The translations under genes and the position numbers were made by a program. This document shows positions 24,214 to 33,282 of a stretch of DNA of 46,031 bases, piece after piece. Below the pieces are notes generated by a model. That model saw only the letters and a list, made by a program, of their open reading frames with translations, did not search any database and was not told the origin of the DNA. Position 1 is the stretch's first letter. Each line of letters begins with the position of its first letter. Source of the DNA: Chloroflexota bacterium (GTDB taxonomy: Bacteria > Chloroflexota > Dehalococcoidia > UBA2247 > RBG-13-53-26); contig JAPLHP010000074.1 of assembly GCA_026389585.1 (NCBI GenBank), positions 1-46,031 on the forward strand, written 5' to 3'.

Positions 24214-24395
24214 TTCTTGCCCCCGAATACCCAAGAACTGTCAACAATCCCTAACATGACGGGCAAATAACCAACCTACTTCAGCTCTGGAAAACAGCCG
24301 GGTTGAAGTTTGCCTCTCCCAGGGGTTGCCGGAATATGAGGCACAGAATGTTGCAGGATATGCAAGGAAAGAGAGGTTGAACGAAAGCACACCCA

Positions 24396-25502
24396 TCATG
24401 AAGACGGTCGCTGCACTAGAGTGGCTTCCGTGGTGGCCGTGTCCTGCCCGCGAACATAAGTAATCGTCACTTTATCGCCCGGACTATGGCTTTGTATGGC
24501 AGCCCTGAGCTGATTGACGTCCTTTATGTCCGTATCACCAAACTTGGCAATAACGTCATTGGCTTCCAAACCCGCATCGTCTGCCGGGCTTCCCGAGACC
24601 ACTTCGACAACGAGTGCCCCAGAGTCCACCGAGAGGCTATACTGCGACTTGATGGACTCGGTTACGGTAAGCATCCTCACTCCAAGCCAGGCAGAGACCA
24701 CCAGCCCTTTTGTCACCAGAGCCTCTATCACCGGAACAGCGGTGTCCGTGCTTATGGCAAAACCGATATTCTCCGCTCCGGATGCGATGGCCGTGTTGAT
24801 CCCCACGACCTGGCCCCCCATATTCACCAGCGGCCCTCCACTGTTCCCCGGGTTAATGGCAGCATCGGTCTGAATGAGGTCATCCAGCACCGCGCCAGTC
24901 GATTCTTGGATGGACCGCCCCAGGTAACTGACCACACCCTTGGTCCAGGTAGGCCCCCCAGGCAAAGCCAGAGCGTTGCCCACCGCCACAACGTCCTCCA
25001 GTTTCTCCAGCTTACTCAAGGAATTGCTCAGAAAATGGGCAAAGGGAAGGTCTCCGCCTGCTTCGATCTGTACTACTGCCAGATCAGTTGCCGCATCTCC
25101 AACCCAGGCCACTGCATCAAAGCTGCGTCCATCGCTGAGGACCACACTCAGGCTCCGGGCATCCTTGACCACATGGTTGTTGGTTACTATATAGCCCTTT
25201 GGGTCTATAATCACCCCACTTCCAGCCCCTGACTCAGGGACTGGCCGTAGGAACCTGTCATAAGTCAATTTCTCCATGACAATAGAAACCACTGTCGGGG
25301 CAACCTCATCCACCAGTTCACTTATGCCTATGGGATCATGCACAGCATCGTCTACGTAGGCAGGCTGCCATCCCGGGTTATTAATTGGTTTGCCCGAGGC
25401 ATCAGTCGAATTGCTTTCCCTGTTGAACAAAGCACAGCCCGGGCTTGTCGCCAGCAGGCCCACCAGCAAAACGACGATGAAGAGATATTTGTACTTGCCC
25501 AT
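24396..25502 (-). CDS. HtrA/DegP-like serine protease, probable lipoprotein
   Basis: This 368-residue envelope protease has an N-terminal hydrophobic signal ending LLATSPGC (Cys23), a slightly atypical lipobox, then a trypsin-like domain with the full triad: His110 in TNNHVV, Asp140 in AATDLAVV and Ser221 in NPGNSGGP. A single PDZ domain (about 270-360, SGALVVEVVSGSPADDAGL) follows. Family members degrade or refold damaged exported proteins under stress. It lies downstream of the nuo operon on the same strand but separated by 184 bases with a hairpin, so it probably has its own promoter. Confidence 0.93.
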   Translation of the reverse strand: MGKYKYLFIVVLLVGLLATSPGCALFNRESNSTDASGKPINNPGWQPAYVDDAVHDPIGISELVDEVAPTVVSIVMEKLTYDRFLRPVPESGAGSGVIIDPKGYIVTNNHVVKDARSLSVVLSDGRSFDAVAWVGDAATDLAVVQIEAGGDLPFAHFLSNSLSKLEKLEDVVAVGNALALPGGPTWTKGVVSYLGRSIQESTGAVLDDLIQTDAAINPGNSGGPLVNMGGQVVGINTAIASGAENIGFAISTDTAVPVIEALVTKGLVVSAWLGVRMLTVTESIKSQYSLSVDSGALVVEVVSGSPADDAGLEANDVIAKFGDTDIKDVNQLRAAIQSHSPGDKVTITYVRGQDTATTEATLVQRPSS

Positions 25503-25619
25503 CTGCCCCTCTCTGATTCTATTCTAGCACTTTTCAACGGAAGGCAAAACAATCTCATCAGACCCAAACAATGCACCGCTCAGAGTGAATTAATACTTCA
25601 GGTTAATAGCCTCTCTCAT

Positions 25620-25646
25620 GGCCTTTTGTGTCAAGACAAGAAGGCC
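25620..25646 (-). terminator. Hairpin after nuoN
   Basis: GGCCTT (25620-25625) pairs with AAGGCC (25641-25646), and inner TTGT/ACAA bases can extend the stem. It sits about 40 bases past the nuoN stop and before htrA, so it may end the nuo transcript. There is no T-run on the minus strand. Confidence 0.4.
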
Positions 25647-25686
25647 GGAGGTGCCCAAAAAGTGTTTCGGAAAAGGATGATATAGC

Positions 25687-27153
25687 TCAGGGCAAGAGTA
25701 TGCCCGCTACCGTTCGGGCTGCATCCCGAGCCAGATCCAGCAGCGGCGACGGATAGAAGAAAAGAACCAGAACGCCCAGACAGGCAATGCCCAGGGCAGC
25801 GCGAAGCGCCCAACCCGAGGGCACGCCCTCGTTTGATGCCGGAGACCCAACCCAGATCACCTTCACCACCCTCAAATAGTAGTAGGCAGAGATAGCGGTG
25901 TTGACTACCGCTATGATCACTAACCACACCAGATCATGATGTACAGCCGCATTGAAAAGGTAGAACTTGGCCAGGAATCCGGCTGTAGGGGGAAGGCCAA
26001 TGAGAGAAATCAGGCACAGGGTCAGCGCCAGCGATATAAGAGGAGCCCGGCTCCCCATGCCCGCAAAGCTTTCAATGTCATCACTGCCCGTCTTATTGGT
26101 AACAGCAATGACAGCAATAAAAGCGCCGATATTGGCCACAGCATAGCATCCGATGAAGAAGAGCAGTCCTGTGGGACCATACACAACAGGATCGCTGACT
26201 TCACCAGCATGGCTCACCGCCGCCAGACCCACCATGAGATAACCCGCCTGCGCAATGCTGCTGTATCCCAGCATCCGCTTTATATTGGTCTGAGATATGG
26301 CCATTATATTGCCCACTGTCATGGTAATAGCCCCAAGTACAGCAAATATCATCGCCCAGTCCGGAAGCACGTCCCCGCCAAAGGCTTCCAGGAACACCCG
26401 CAGCACCACTGCAAACCCGGCTGCTTTGCTGGCCACCGAAAGGTAAGCAGTGACTGTGGTCGGCGCTCCTTCATAGACATCAGGGACCCACATCTGGAAG
26501 GGAACGGTGGCCATCTTGAAACCAAAGCCGGCTATCAAGAAAACCAGGCCCAGAAGAAGCAGGGGATTCTCCCACACCCTGCCCGAAGGGAGTGCGGCAG
26601 CAATATCAGCCAGTTTGGTCTCTCCGGTGATCCCGAAGATCAGGGCCATGCCATAGAGCAGGACGGCTGAGGCAATCGCCCCTAAGAGAAGATATTTCAG
26701 CCCTGCTTCGCTGGATTTGGCATCCTTCAGGAAGCCTACCAATGCATAGAGTGACAGGCTGGTCAGCTCCAGAGAAACATAGATGGTAATCAAATCCCTG
26801 GAGGCCGCCATAAGCATCATGCCTATGACCGACAGGAGGATCAGTGCATGGTACTCCCCCTGAAAACGGGAAAGCCTGGAGATGTAATCCCTCGAAGCAA
26901 GGAGAACCAGGATAGCCACTCCGGCCAAAAGTACCTTGAAGAATATGGCGAATTCGTCCGCCTTGAGCATGCCATTGAAGAGGCTGTTGTCCTGCCTGCC
27001 CCACAGAGCTACGCTGACCACTATAGAAGCTGCCAGACCGGCAATGCTGATAATGGTCAGCCGGCCCTTCCTGGTGATCACCAGGTCAAGCAGAATCACT
27101 GCTATGGCAACGCCGACAAGACACAGCTCAGGAGTTAACAGATAGTAGTTCAA
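25687..27153 (-). CDS. nuoN: Complex I subunit NuoN
   Basis: This 488-residue antiporter-like subunit of NADH:quinone oxidoreductase has about 14 hydrophobic segments and forms one proton channel of the membrane arm. LAVYGMALIFGITG-like helices, the FQMWVPDVYEGAPT segment (with the functional acid and lysine region) and FLAKFYLF near the C-terminal end are diagnostic of NuoN. It is last in the operon, 31 bases after nuoM. The ATG at 27153 is the only plausible start. With no electron-input module nearby, it belongs to the same reduced complex as the other nuo genes. Confidence 0.95.
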   Translation of the reverse strand: MNYYLLTPELCLVGVAIAVILLDLVITRKGRLTIISIAGLAASIVVSVALWGRQDNSLFNGMLKADEFAIFFKVLLAGVAILVLLASRDYISRLSRFQGEYHALILLSVIGMMLMAASRDLITIYVSLELTSLSLYALVGFLKDAKSSEAGLKYLLLGAIASAVLLYGMALIFGITGETKLADIAAALPSGRVWENPLLLLGLVFLIAGFGFKMATVPFQMWVPDVYEGAPTTVTAYLSVASKAAGFAVVLRVFLEAFGGDVLPDWAMIFAVLGAITMTVGNIMAISQTNIKRMLGYSSIAQAGYLMVGLAAVSHAGEVSDPVVYGPTGLLFFIGCYAVANIGAFIAVIAVTNKTGSDDIESFAGMGSRAPLISLALTLCLISLIGLPPTAGFLAKFYLFNAAVHHDLVWLVIIAVVNTAISAYYYLRVVKVIWVGSPASNEGVPSGWALRAALGIACLGVLVLFFYPSPLLDLARDAARTVAGILLP

Positions 27154-27183
27154 CTATTTGCTCCTACCAGAGTGCCTTCCTCC

Positions 27184-28668
27184 TCATGTCAATGGCAGTG
27201 CCTTTACTCCCGCACTGATAACGTCAGTCAGAATCCTGGGATAGATACCAACGAGCATTATCACAACCACAAAGACGGAGATGTAGGCCAGCTCAAGGGT
27301 ATCAGCATCCTTTACACCATCATATCGGGGCTTTGCTTCGCGGTAGAAAACCCGCTCCAGCATCCACAATATGTAGCCCGCAGTAACGACAATCCCCACC
27401 ACCCCCAGAAGGGTATAGACCCGGATGCCCGCAACGGTGAGACTGGAAAAACTGCCCAGAAAAACCAGGAATTCAGCCGCAAAGCCACTGGTGCCAGGCA
27501 GTCCCAGCGCGGCCAGTCCGGCAATGCTGAAGACCACCGCGATAATAGGCATCTGTCGGGCCAGCCCACCCAGCGCAGGGATATCCCTCACGCGGGTCTT
27601 GTCATAAACCAAACCCACCATGACAAAAAGTAGTCCGGTAACCATGCCATGGCTGAACATCTGTAAGGCAGCCCCGGCAACACTGAGATTCGACAGTGCG
27701 AAGATGCCCAGGAGCACATAGCCCATGTGGCTGATGCTGCTATAGGCGATCAGCCTCTTCAAATCGGTCTGCCGCAGCGTCAATACTGCTCCATACAGCA
27801 CACCGATCACAGCAAACACCACAATAATAGGGGCATATTCTCTGGCGATATCGGGAAAGACACTGACACATATCCGGATCATGCCATAGCCCCCCATCTT
27901 CAGCAGAGACCCGGCCAGCATTACGCTGACTGCTGTGGGAGCATCAGTGTGGGCATCGGGCAGCCACGTATGCAACGGGAAGACCGGCAGCTTCACCGCA
28001 AAGCCCAGCAGGAAGAGCCAGAAGGTGGCGGCTAGCGGGATTACCGCCACAAATTGACCCAGGTCGGTTCCTGCCAACACGGTCATATCCAGGCTGCCAG
28101 CCGTGGCATAAAGAGTGAGGATTCCGGCCAGCATCATAGCGCTGCCCATGATGGTATATATGACGTACTTCATGGCCGAATAGGCCCTCCTGCCCCCACC
28201 CCAGATGGAGATAAGGAAGTACATAGGGACAACTTCAATTTCCCAGAAGAGGAAAAACAGCAGGAGATCCAGGGAGCAGAAAACCCCCAGGATGCTCGAC
28301 TCCAGAATGAGCAGCCAGGCAAAGTACTCCCTCGGTCTCAGTTCAACCTTCCACGATATCAGGACCGCCAGGAAACCCAGCAGGGTGGTTAACACCACCA
28401 TGGGCAGGTTCAGTCCATCAACGCCGAGATGATACTGAACATTGATTTGAGGGATCCAGGAGACCTTCTCCACAAACTGAAAGCCACTATCCCCCCGATC
28501 AAACAGGGCGAACAAAGCCAACGACAGAGCAAAGGAGGCAAACGTGAAACAGACGGCCAGCCGTTTGATAGTACCTGCACCAAGGCCGGGGATGAAGGCA
28601 ACGAGCAGCGCTCCCACTACAGGGAGAAAGATCAGCAGCGACAGCGGATGAAGATCAGCAAACTCCAA
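27184..28668 (-). CDS. nuoM: Complex I subunit NuoM
   Basis: This 494-residue proton-pumping subunit has about 14 transmembrane helices. FWEIEVVPMYFLISIWGG carries the conserved helix-5 glutamate, LPVFPLHTWLPDAHTDAPTAVSV is the NuoM signature, and AYSSISHMGYVLLG contains conserved polar residues. The start appears to be TTG at 28668 (MEFADLHPL), with GAGGG about 10 bases before. It lies 65 bases after nuoL. Confidence 0.95.
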   Translation of the reverse strand: MEFADLHPLSLLIFLPVVGALLVAFIPGLGAGTIKRLAVCFTFASFALSLALFALFDRGDSGFQFVEKVSWIPQINVQYHLGVDGLNLPMVVLTTLLGFLAVLISWKVELRPREYFAWLLILESSILGVFCSLDLLLFFLFWEIEVVPMYFLISIWGGGRRAYSAMKYVIYTIMGSAMMLAGILTLYATAGSLDMTVLAGTDLGQFVAVIPLAATFWLFLLGFAVKLPVFPLHTWLPDAHTDAPTAVSVMLAGSLLKMGGYGMIRICVSVFPDIAREYAPIIVVFAVIGVLYGAVLTLRQTDLKRLIAYSSISHMGYVLLGIFALSNLSVAGAALQMFSHGMVTGLLFVMVGLVYDKTRVRDIPALGGLARQMPIIAVVFSIAGLAALGLPGTSGFAAEFLVFLGSFSSLTVAGIRVYTLLGVVGIVVTAGYILWMLERVFYREAKPRYDGVKDADTLELAYISVFVVVIMLVGIYPRILTDVISAGVKALPLT

Positions 28669-28733
28669 ACTTCAAACCCTCATACCGCTTCAGTTTCTCC
28701 AATACACCACCCGCTATGCGCATTTCAGTCCAT

Positions 28734-30698
28734 CTACCTGACCCAGTAGACCAGCCCCACGATCACCAGAATCCCCAGGAACATGATCAAGCCATAAGTC
28801 TGCAGTCGCCCTGTTTCAGCATTTCGGATAACCCTGCCAGCAACTATAGCCCCCCCGGCTACTCCGTTCACCACACCATCAACTATGTAGGTATCAAATA
28901 GCTGAAGAACCCTGAAGATACCGTTCATCAACAGCCTGACCACTATGACCCGCTCATAAAGCTCGTCCATCCAGTATTTCCTGTAGCATATCCTGTATAA
29001 GGTCCGGAACATTCTGCCCATCTCCTCTGCCGATATCCATTTGGCGCCATACATTGCATTGGCAAGATCAACCCCTAAAAGAGCGATAATAAGCGATATG
29101 AGCGCTATGTAGCTATTGTCGATGAATATGGTGAAGGCATGCGTCCATCCATAAACCTCGCTTCCGCCAAAGAACCGATCAAACCAGCCATTCACATTGA
29201 CCCACCCGGAGGTGATAGCCAGTATGGCGAAGATAAACATGGGGATGAGCATCACCTTCGGCGATTCGTGAGGCTGTGCATGACCACCGTCACCGTGAGC
29301 CCCACCCCGATACTCACCGTGGAAAGTGAGAAAGACCGCCCTGAACATGTAGATAGCCGTCATAAAAGCAGTGATCATACCTAAGAAGAAGAGGCTAATT
29401 CGCACGTCGCCCAGGCGGTAGGCTTCAACCAGAATCGCATCCTTGCTCCAGAAACATGAGAGTGGCCAGATACCCACTATGCTGATAGAACCGATGAGAA
29501 AGGTGACATACGTCCAGGGCATACGCTTGCGCAGCCCCCCCATCTGCCGCATGTCGAAGGTTCCCGTAGCATGGTTGACGCTGCCCGCCCCGAGAAAGAG
29601 CAGGGCCTTGGCAAAGGCATGGTTGAAAAGGTGGAATATGCCTATGGCAGCAGCCAGCTTAGCTGCCTCCAGCGTCACATTGCCCCCCTTGGCGATGGCC
29701 ATGCCGGCAGCCCCTAACCCGAGCATCATGTAGCCCAGTTGGCTGATGGTACAGTATGCCAGTACCCGCTTGATGTCGGTCGCCACCAGAGCCATGGAAG
29801 CAGCGAAGATGGCGGTAAAAGCACCAATGGTAGCCACTACGGTCAGGGCTGCTTCAGAGCCAGCGAATATGGGAAAACAACGAGCCACCAGGAAGACACC
29901 GGCCGTCACCATGGTGGAGGAATGGATCAGGGCACTGACCGGCGTAGGGCCTTCCATAGCATCTGGCAACCACACGTGAAGCGGGAACTGGGCTGACTTC
30001 CCTACCGCTCCGGCAAAGATGCCTATAGCTGCCAGAGTCAAAGTGCCCCCTGCCAGAGTCCCCGCTATAGTCTGCAACTGGCCGATATCAAAGGTGCCAG
30101 TCTTGAAGTAGAGGAAAAGGATAGCCGCCAGCAAGCCTAAATCACCCAAGCGGGTGACCAGGAAGGCCTTCTTGGCCGCTGCGACCGCCGACGGACGGTG
30201 GAACCAGAAGCCGATAAGAAGATAGGAACATAAACCCACCAGCTCCCAGAAGACATAGAGTTGAATCAGGTTATCCGCCAGGACCAGGCCCAGCATGGAG
30301 CCGGTGAACAGCGACATGAAGGCAAAGTAGCGGCAATAGCCGGCATCGCCGCGCATATAGCCCTGGGAGTAGATCTGGATCAGGAAACTGCACACGGTGA
30401 TTACTACCAGCATCACCGCCGTCAGCGAGTCCACCATGAGCCCCAGGTTGATCTGTGTGCTGCCAATAACCGCCCATTCATGAGCATGGAATTCCAGTTC
30501 ATGCCCATCCGCCTGCAGTACGCTGGCCAGAGTCCATAAAGCCAGCAGAAGCGATGCACCAATACCGGCAATAGCAACATACCCGGCAAGCTGTGCCTTC
30601 TTGTTTAAGAAAGGACGGATTATGAATGAAATGACAGCGAAGGCGAAAATGGGGATCAGAAAGATCGACCAGACAGCAAATTCCGGAATAGCAGACAT
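28734..30698 (-). CDS. nuoL: Complex I subunit NuoL
   Basis: This 654-residue subunit is the distal proton pump of the membrane arm. FWELVGLCSYLLIGFWFH has the helix-5 glutamate, SAQFPLHVWLPDAMEGPTPVSALIHSSTMVTAG is the NuoL/Mrp signature, and AYCTISQLGYMMLGLG follows. The C-terminal region (about 500-654) holds the amphipathic lateral helix and a last transmembrane helix. The length is usual for the family. ATG 30698 overlaps the preceding small gene stop by one base (TGATG), so their translation is coupled. Confidence 0.96.
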   Translation of the reverse strand: MSAIPEFAVWSIFLIPIFAFAVISFIIRPFLNKKAQLAGYVAIAGIGASLLLALWTLASVLQADGHELEFHAHEWAVIGSTQINLGLMVDSLTAVMLVVITVCSFLIQIYSQGYMRGDAGYCRYFAFMSLFTGSMLGLVLADNLIQLYVFWELVGLCSYLLIGFWFHRPSAVAAAKKAFLVTRLGDLGLLAAILFLYFKTGTFDIGQLQTIAGTLAGGTLTLAAIGIFAGAVGKSAQFPLHVWLPDAMEGPTPVSALIHSSTMVTAGVFLVARCFPIFAGSEAALTVVATIGAFTAIFAASMALVATDIKRVLAYCTISQLGYMMLGLGAAGMAIAKGGNVTLEAAKLAAAIGIFHLFNHAFAKALLFLGAGSVNHATGTFDMRQMGGLRKRMPWTYVTFLIGSISIVGIWPLSCFWSKDAILVEAYRLGDVRISLFFLGMITAFMTAIYMFRAVFLTFHGEYRGGAHGDGGHAQPHESPKVMLIPMFIFAILAITSGWVNVNGWFDRFFGGSEVYGWTHAFTIFIDNSYIALISLIIALLGVDLANAMYGAKWISAEEMGRMFRTLYRICYRKYWMDELYERVIVVRLLMNGIFRVLQLFDTYIVDGVVNGVAGGAIVAGRVIRNAETGRLQTYGLIMFLGILVIVGLVYWVR

Positions 30699-30892
30699 CA
30701 GGTCTTCCTCAGAATCTCCCGTACCACATGATCCTTTTCCTCCGGGATAAGGACGCGATACGCAGCCGATTCCCCAACAGTCTTGCTATCAGGGTGAACC
30801 AGAAGTCTCGTGGGAATCCCTTCCGCTTCAAAGAATTCCTTCCACATCTCGGCTATTATGAGACAGGAGGCAGTCTTTACTTCAACCCACAT
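30698..30892 (-). CDS. DUF2007-like small protein within the nuo operon
   Basis: This 64-residue protein reads IAEMWKEFFEAEGIPTRLLV then YRVLIPEEKDHVVREIL. This matches the pattern of DUF2007 putative signal-transducing proteins, in which a helix ending in EAEGIP precedes a strand and a final helix. It is soluble with no membrane segment. It starts 4 bases after the nuoK stop and its own stop overlaps the nuoL start, so it is made together with complex I. It is not a known structural subunit; an assembly or regulatory role is inferred from position only. GTG and ATG alternatives near the start cannot be separated. Confidence 0.7.
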   Translation of the reverse strand: MWVEVKTASCLIIAEMWKEFFEAEGIPTRLLVHPDSKTVGESAAYRVLIPEEKDHVVREILRKT

Positions 30893-30896
30893 GACA

Positions 30897-31214
30897 TTAT
30901 CCCTTCATCAGATCGCTCTTGCTGGCATCAACAGTCCGACGGCTGCGGTAGATAGCCACGATAATAGCCAGGCCCACTGCTGCCTCTGCCGCTGCTACCA
31001 CCATAATAAAAATGACAAATATCTGCCCGGAAAGCACCGGCCCTTCAGGGTCAACGAATCTGGAAAAGGCCACCAGGGCAATATTCACCGCATTGAGCAT
31101 GATCTCAATACACATCAGGATTACCACGGCGTTGCGCTTGACCAGAGCACCATACATGCCAATACAGAAGAGGATTGAGGAAAGAACCAGATAGTGTTCC
31201 AAACCTACGGACAT
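30897..31214 (-). CDS. nuoK: Complex I subunit NuoK
   Basis: This 105-residue small membrane subunit has three transmembrane helices. Glu37 in MCIEIMLN and Glu77 in VAAAEAAVGLAI are the two conserved buried acids needed for proton pumping. The C-terminal tail (SRRTVDASKSDLMKG) is basic and cytoplasmic. It follows nuoJ with a single base between. Confidence 0.96.
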   Translation of the reverse strand: MSVGLEHYLVLSSILFCIGMYGALVKRNAVVILMCIEIMLNAVNIALVAFSRFVDPEGPVLSGQIFVIFIMVVAAAEAAVGLAIIVAIYRSRRTVDASKSDLMKG

Positions 31215-31215
31215 C

Positions 31216-31704
31216 CTATTTCTCCCTCAGCAATACAATAGCCCCTATTATTGCTGCCAGAAGCATCAATCCGGCAATCTCGAAGGCCAGAACAAAGCCA
31301 CTTTCCGAAAAGAGCAGCCCGGCAATATCCTGCGTCCTGACCATGCCACTCATCTCCCCAGATGGCTGCCAGTCAAAGCTGAGGATAGAGCCGATCATTA
31401 CTCCCAGGAGCACCAGGCCAATAATAAGGGCAGGTACCCTCAACCTGCCTGACGGGCTGCCCTGCTTTGCGTCCCTGGTCAGCATGATAGCGAAGATAAG
31501 CAGCACCGACACTGCACCGACATAGATCAGGACCTGCACTGCAGCCAGAAAATCGGCATTGAGAGTAATGTATATTCCGGCCACAGTGAAAAAGCACAGG
31601 ATGAGAAAAAGGGCAGCACGGAACACATCTCTAACAAAGACCACAGCCAGCGCTGCCCCCACACACACCACTGCCAGAACCCAGAAAGCAACGTCCAACG
31701 TCAT
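31216..31704 (-). CDS. nuoJ: Complex I subunit NuoJ
   Basis: This 162-residue membrane subunit has five transmembrane helices. VQVLIYVGAVSVLLIFAIML, the conserved helix 3 with the pi-bulge glycine/tyrosine region, is clear. The ATG at 31704 overlaps the nuoI stop in ATGA and begins MTLDVAFWVLAVV, so the longer upstream frame is rejected. NuoJ links the quinone site to the pumps. Confidence 0.94.
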   Translation of the reverse strand: MTLDVAFWVLAVVCVGAALAVVFVRDVFRAALFLILCFFTVAGIYITLNADFLAAVQVLIYVGAVSVLLIFAIMLTRDAKQGSPSGRLRVPALIIGLVLLGVMIGSILSFDWQPSGEMSGMVRTQDIAGLLFSESGFVLAFEIAGLMLLAAIIGAIVLLREK

Positions 31705-32207
31705 CGCTTCTTCGCTCCTGTCTTGCCTTCCAGAAGGAGGTCCTGCTGCGGCAAGCTGGCTGCAATTTTCGGGTAGGCATAACCGCTGCGCTGCATGCCC
31801 GGCACCAGCTTCAGTTGTTCCTTGGACAGCACCAGTTCCTCTCTGCGATAAGCAGATCGCTCGTATTCCATCCCCAGAAAGAGCGCCTCGAAGGGGCATG
31901 ACTCAACACATAAACCACAGAAGATACAGCGGCCGCTATCCAGTTCGAACTTCTCCACTACGTAGTTATTCTCCGTCCCCTTGGAAGTCACAATCTCGAT
32001 ATTACCCTGCAGGCAACTCTTGGCACAGGTAGCACAACCCGTGCACCTTTCCCTGTCCCAGACCAGAGTATAGCCGCGAAACCGCTTCGAGAGCGTGAGC
32101 CTTCTCTCCGGATACCTGGTGGTGATGGGCCGGCGGAAGAAATGCCTGAGAGTCACCCCCATTCCCTTGACCAACCCCAGGCCATACCTGTCAAGCTTCA
32201 ATTTCAA
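31701..32207 (-). CDS. nuoI: Complex I subunit NuoI, 2x[4Fe-4S]
   Basis: This 168-residue ferredoxin-like subunit has two cluster motifs, CTGCATCAKSC (Cys55, 58, 61, 65) and CIFCGLCVESCP (Cys94, 97, 100, 104), that pass electrons to NuoB. The start is TTG at 32207, inside the last codons of nuoH, preceded by GGAGGAGG. In the first motif the residue after the fourth cysteine is Leu and not the more usual Pro. It overlaps nuoJ by four bases. Confidence 0.95.
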   Translation of the reverse strand: MKLKLDRYGLGLVKGMGVTLRHFFRRPITTRYPERRLTLSKRFRGYTLVWDRERCTGCATCAKSCLQGNIEIVTSKGTENNYVVEKFELDSGRCIFCGLCVESCPFEALFLGMEYERSAYRREELVLSKEQLKLVPGMQRSGYAYPKIAASLPQQDLLLEGKTGAKKR

Positions 32208-33282
32208 CCCTGCCTCCTCCTAATTTGAAGAGCCTGGACCATACCAGTATCAAAACGCCGGCAGCCCCAAAATTCACGAGGATCATCCACCAGGTGATAT
32301 CTCCCCAATAGACCACCTCGGCGGCAACAATGAACAGGTTGATCAACGCCAGGGGAAACAGGAATTTCCAGCCAAAACCCATCAACTGATCTACCCGCAG
32401 TCGGGGGAAGGTAACCCTCATCCAGATGAGCAGAAAGAAGATGAAGAAGACCTTCGCCAGTAACCACATAACGCCAATAGCAGCATAGCCATCCCCCGGA
32501 CCCCGCCAGCCACCGAGAAACAGGGTGGCTGCAATCGCCGACATAGCCAGGGCATGGCCGTACTCGGCAAGATAAAACATGGCAAACTTCATTCCGGAGT
32601 ATTCCGTATGAAAACCGGCCACAATCTCCGAGTCTGCCTCCAGAAGATCAAAGGGGCCTCTATTGATCTCAGCCATGGCACTGAGCAAGAAAATCAGGAA
32701 CCCCAGAGGCGTCACCAGAAAAAAGGGGATATCCTGCGATCCCACAATGGCATACATGGACAGAGAGCCCGACAGCAATACAATGCTGATAATCGAGATT
32801 ACCAGCGGTATCTCATAGCTTACCATCTGGGCTATGGCACGCATGCCACCAAGAAGTGAGTACTTATTGTTTGAGGCCCATCCGGCCATGAATACCCCCA
32901 CCACACTCATGGTGCTGATAGCCACTACATAGAGAATACCGGTGTTCAAATCAGGGACAAGCCCGTGGCCCTTGTAGAGAGGTATCACCGCAAATATCAG
33001 CAATACCGGGAGGAAGACAATGACCGGAGCCAGCCAATGGATCAGTTTATCTGCTGCGGCAGGTACAATATCCTCTTTCAGTAGTACCTTGATGGCATCA
33101 GCTACCGGCTGAAAAAAACCAAAAGGACCGGCGCGGTTTGGGCCCCACCGCAGCTGGAATGTCCCGAATGCCCGGCGCTCGAACCAGATAAAAGCCATCA
33201 CCGTAAGCAGCACAAAGGCAATAATAATGGCGGCAAATACGCCAAAATGAGCCCAGTAGTTGCCGGCAGGCCAAAGCGTCAT
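32191..33282 (-). CDS. nuoH: Complex I subunit NuoH
   Basis: This 363-residue membrane subunit has eight or so helices and forms the quinone tunnel with NuoB and NuoD. FERRAFGTFQLRWGPNRAGPFG and QPVADAIKVLLKED are the signature loops; AEINRGPFDLLEADSEIVAGFHTEYSG carries the conserved acidic funnel. ATG 33282 overlaps the nuoD stop by one base (TGATG). Confidence 0.96.
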   Translation of the reverse strand: MTLWPAGNYWAHFGVFAAIIIAFVLLTVMAFIWFERRAFGTFQLRWGPNRAGPFGFFQPVADAIKVLLKEDIVPAAADKLIHWLAPVIVFLPVLLIFAVIPLYKGHGLVPDLNTGILYVVAISTMSVVGVFMAGWASNNKYSLLGGMRAIAQMVSYEIPLVISIISIVLLSGSLSMYAIVGSQDIPFFLVTPLGFLIFLLSAMAEINRGPFDLLEADSEIVAGFHTEYSGMKFAMFYLAEYGHALAMSAIAATLFLGGWRGPGDGYAAIGVMWLLAKVFFIFFLLIWMRVTFPRLRVDQLMGFGWKFLFPLALINLFIVAAEVVYWGDITWWMILVNFGAAGVLILVWSRLFKLGGGRVEIEA

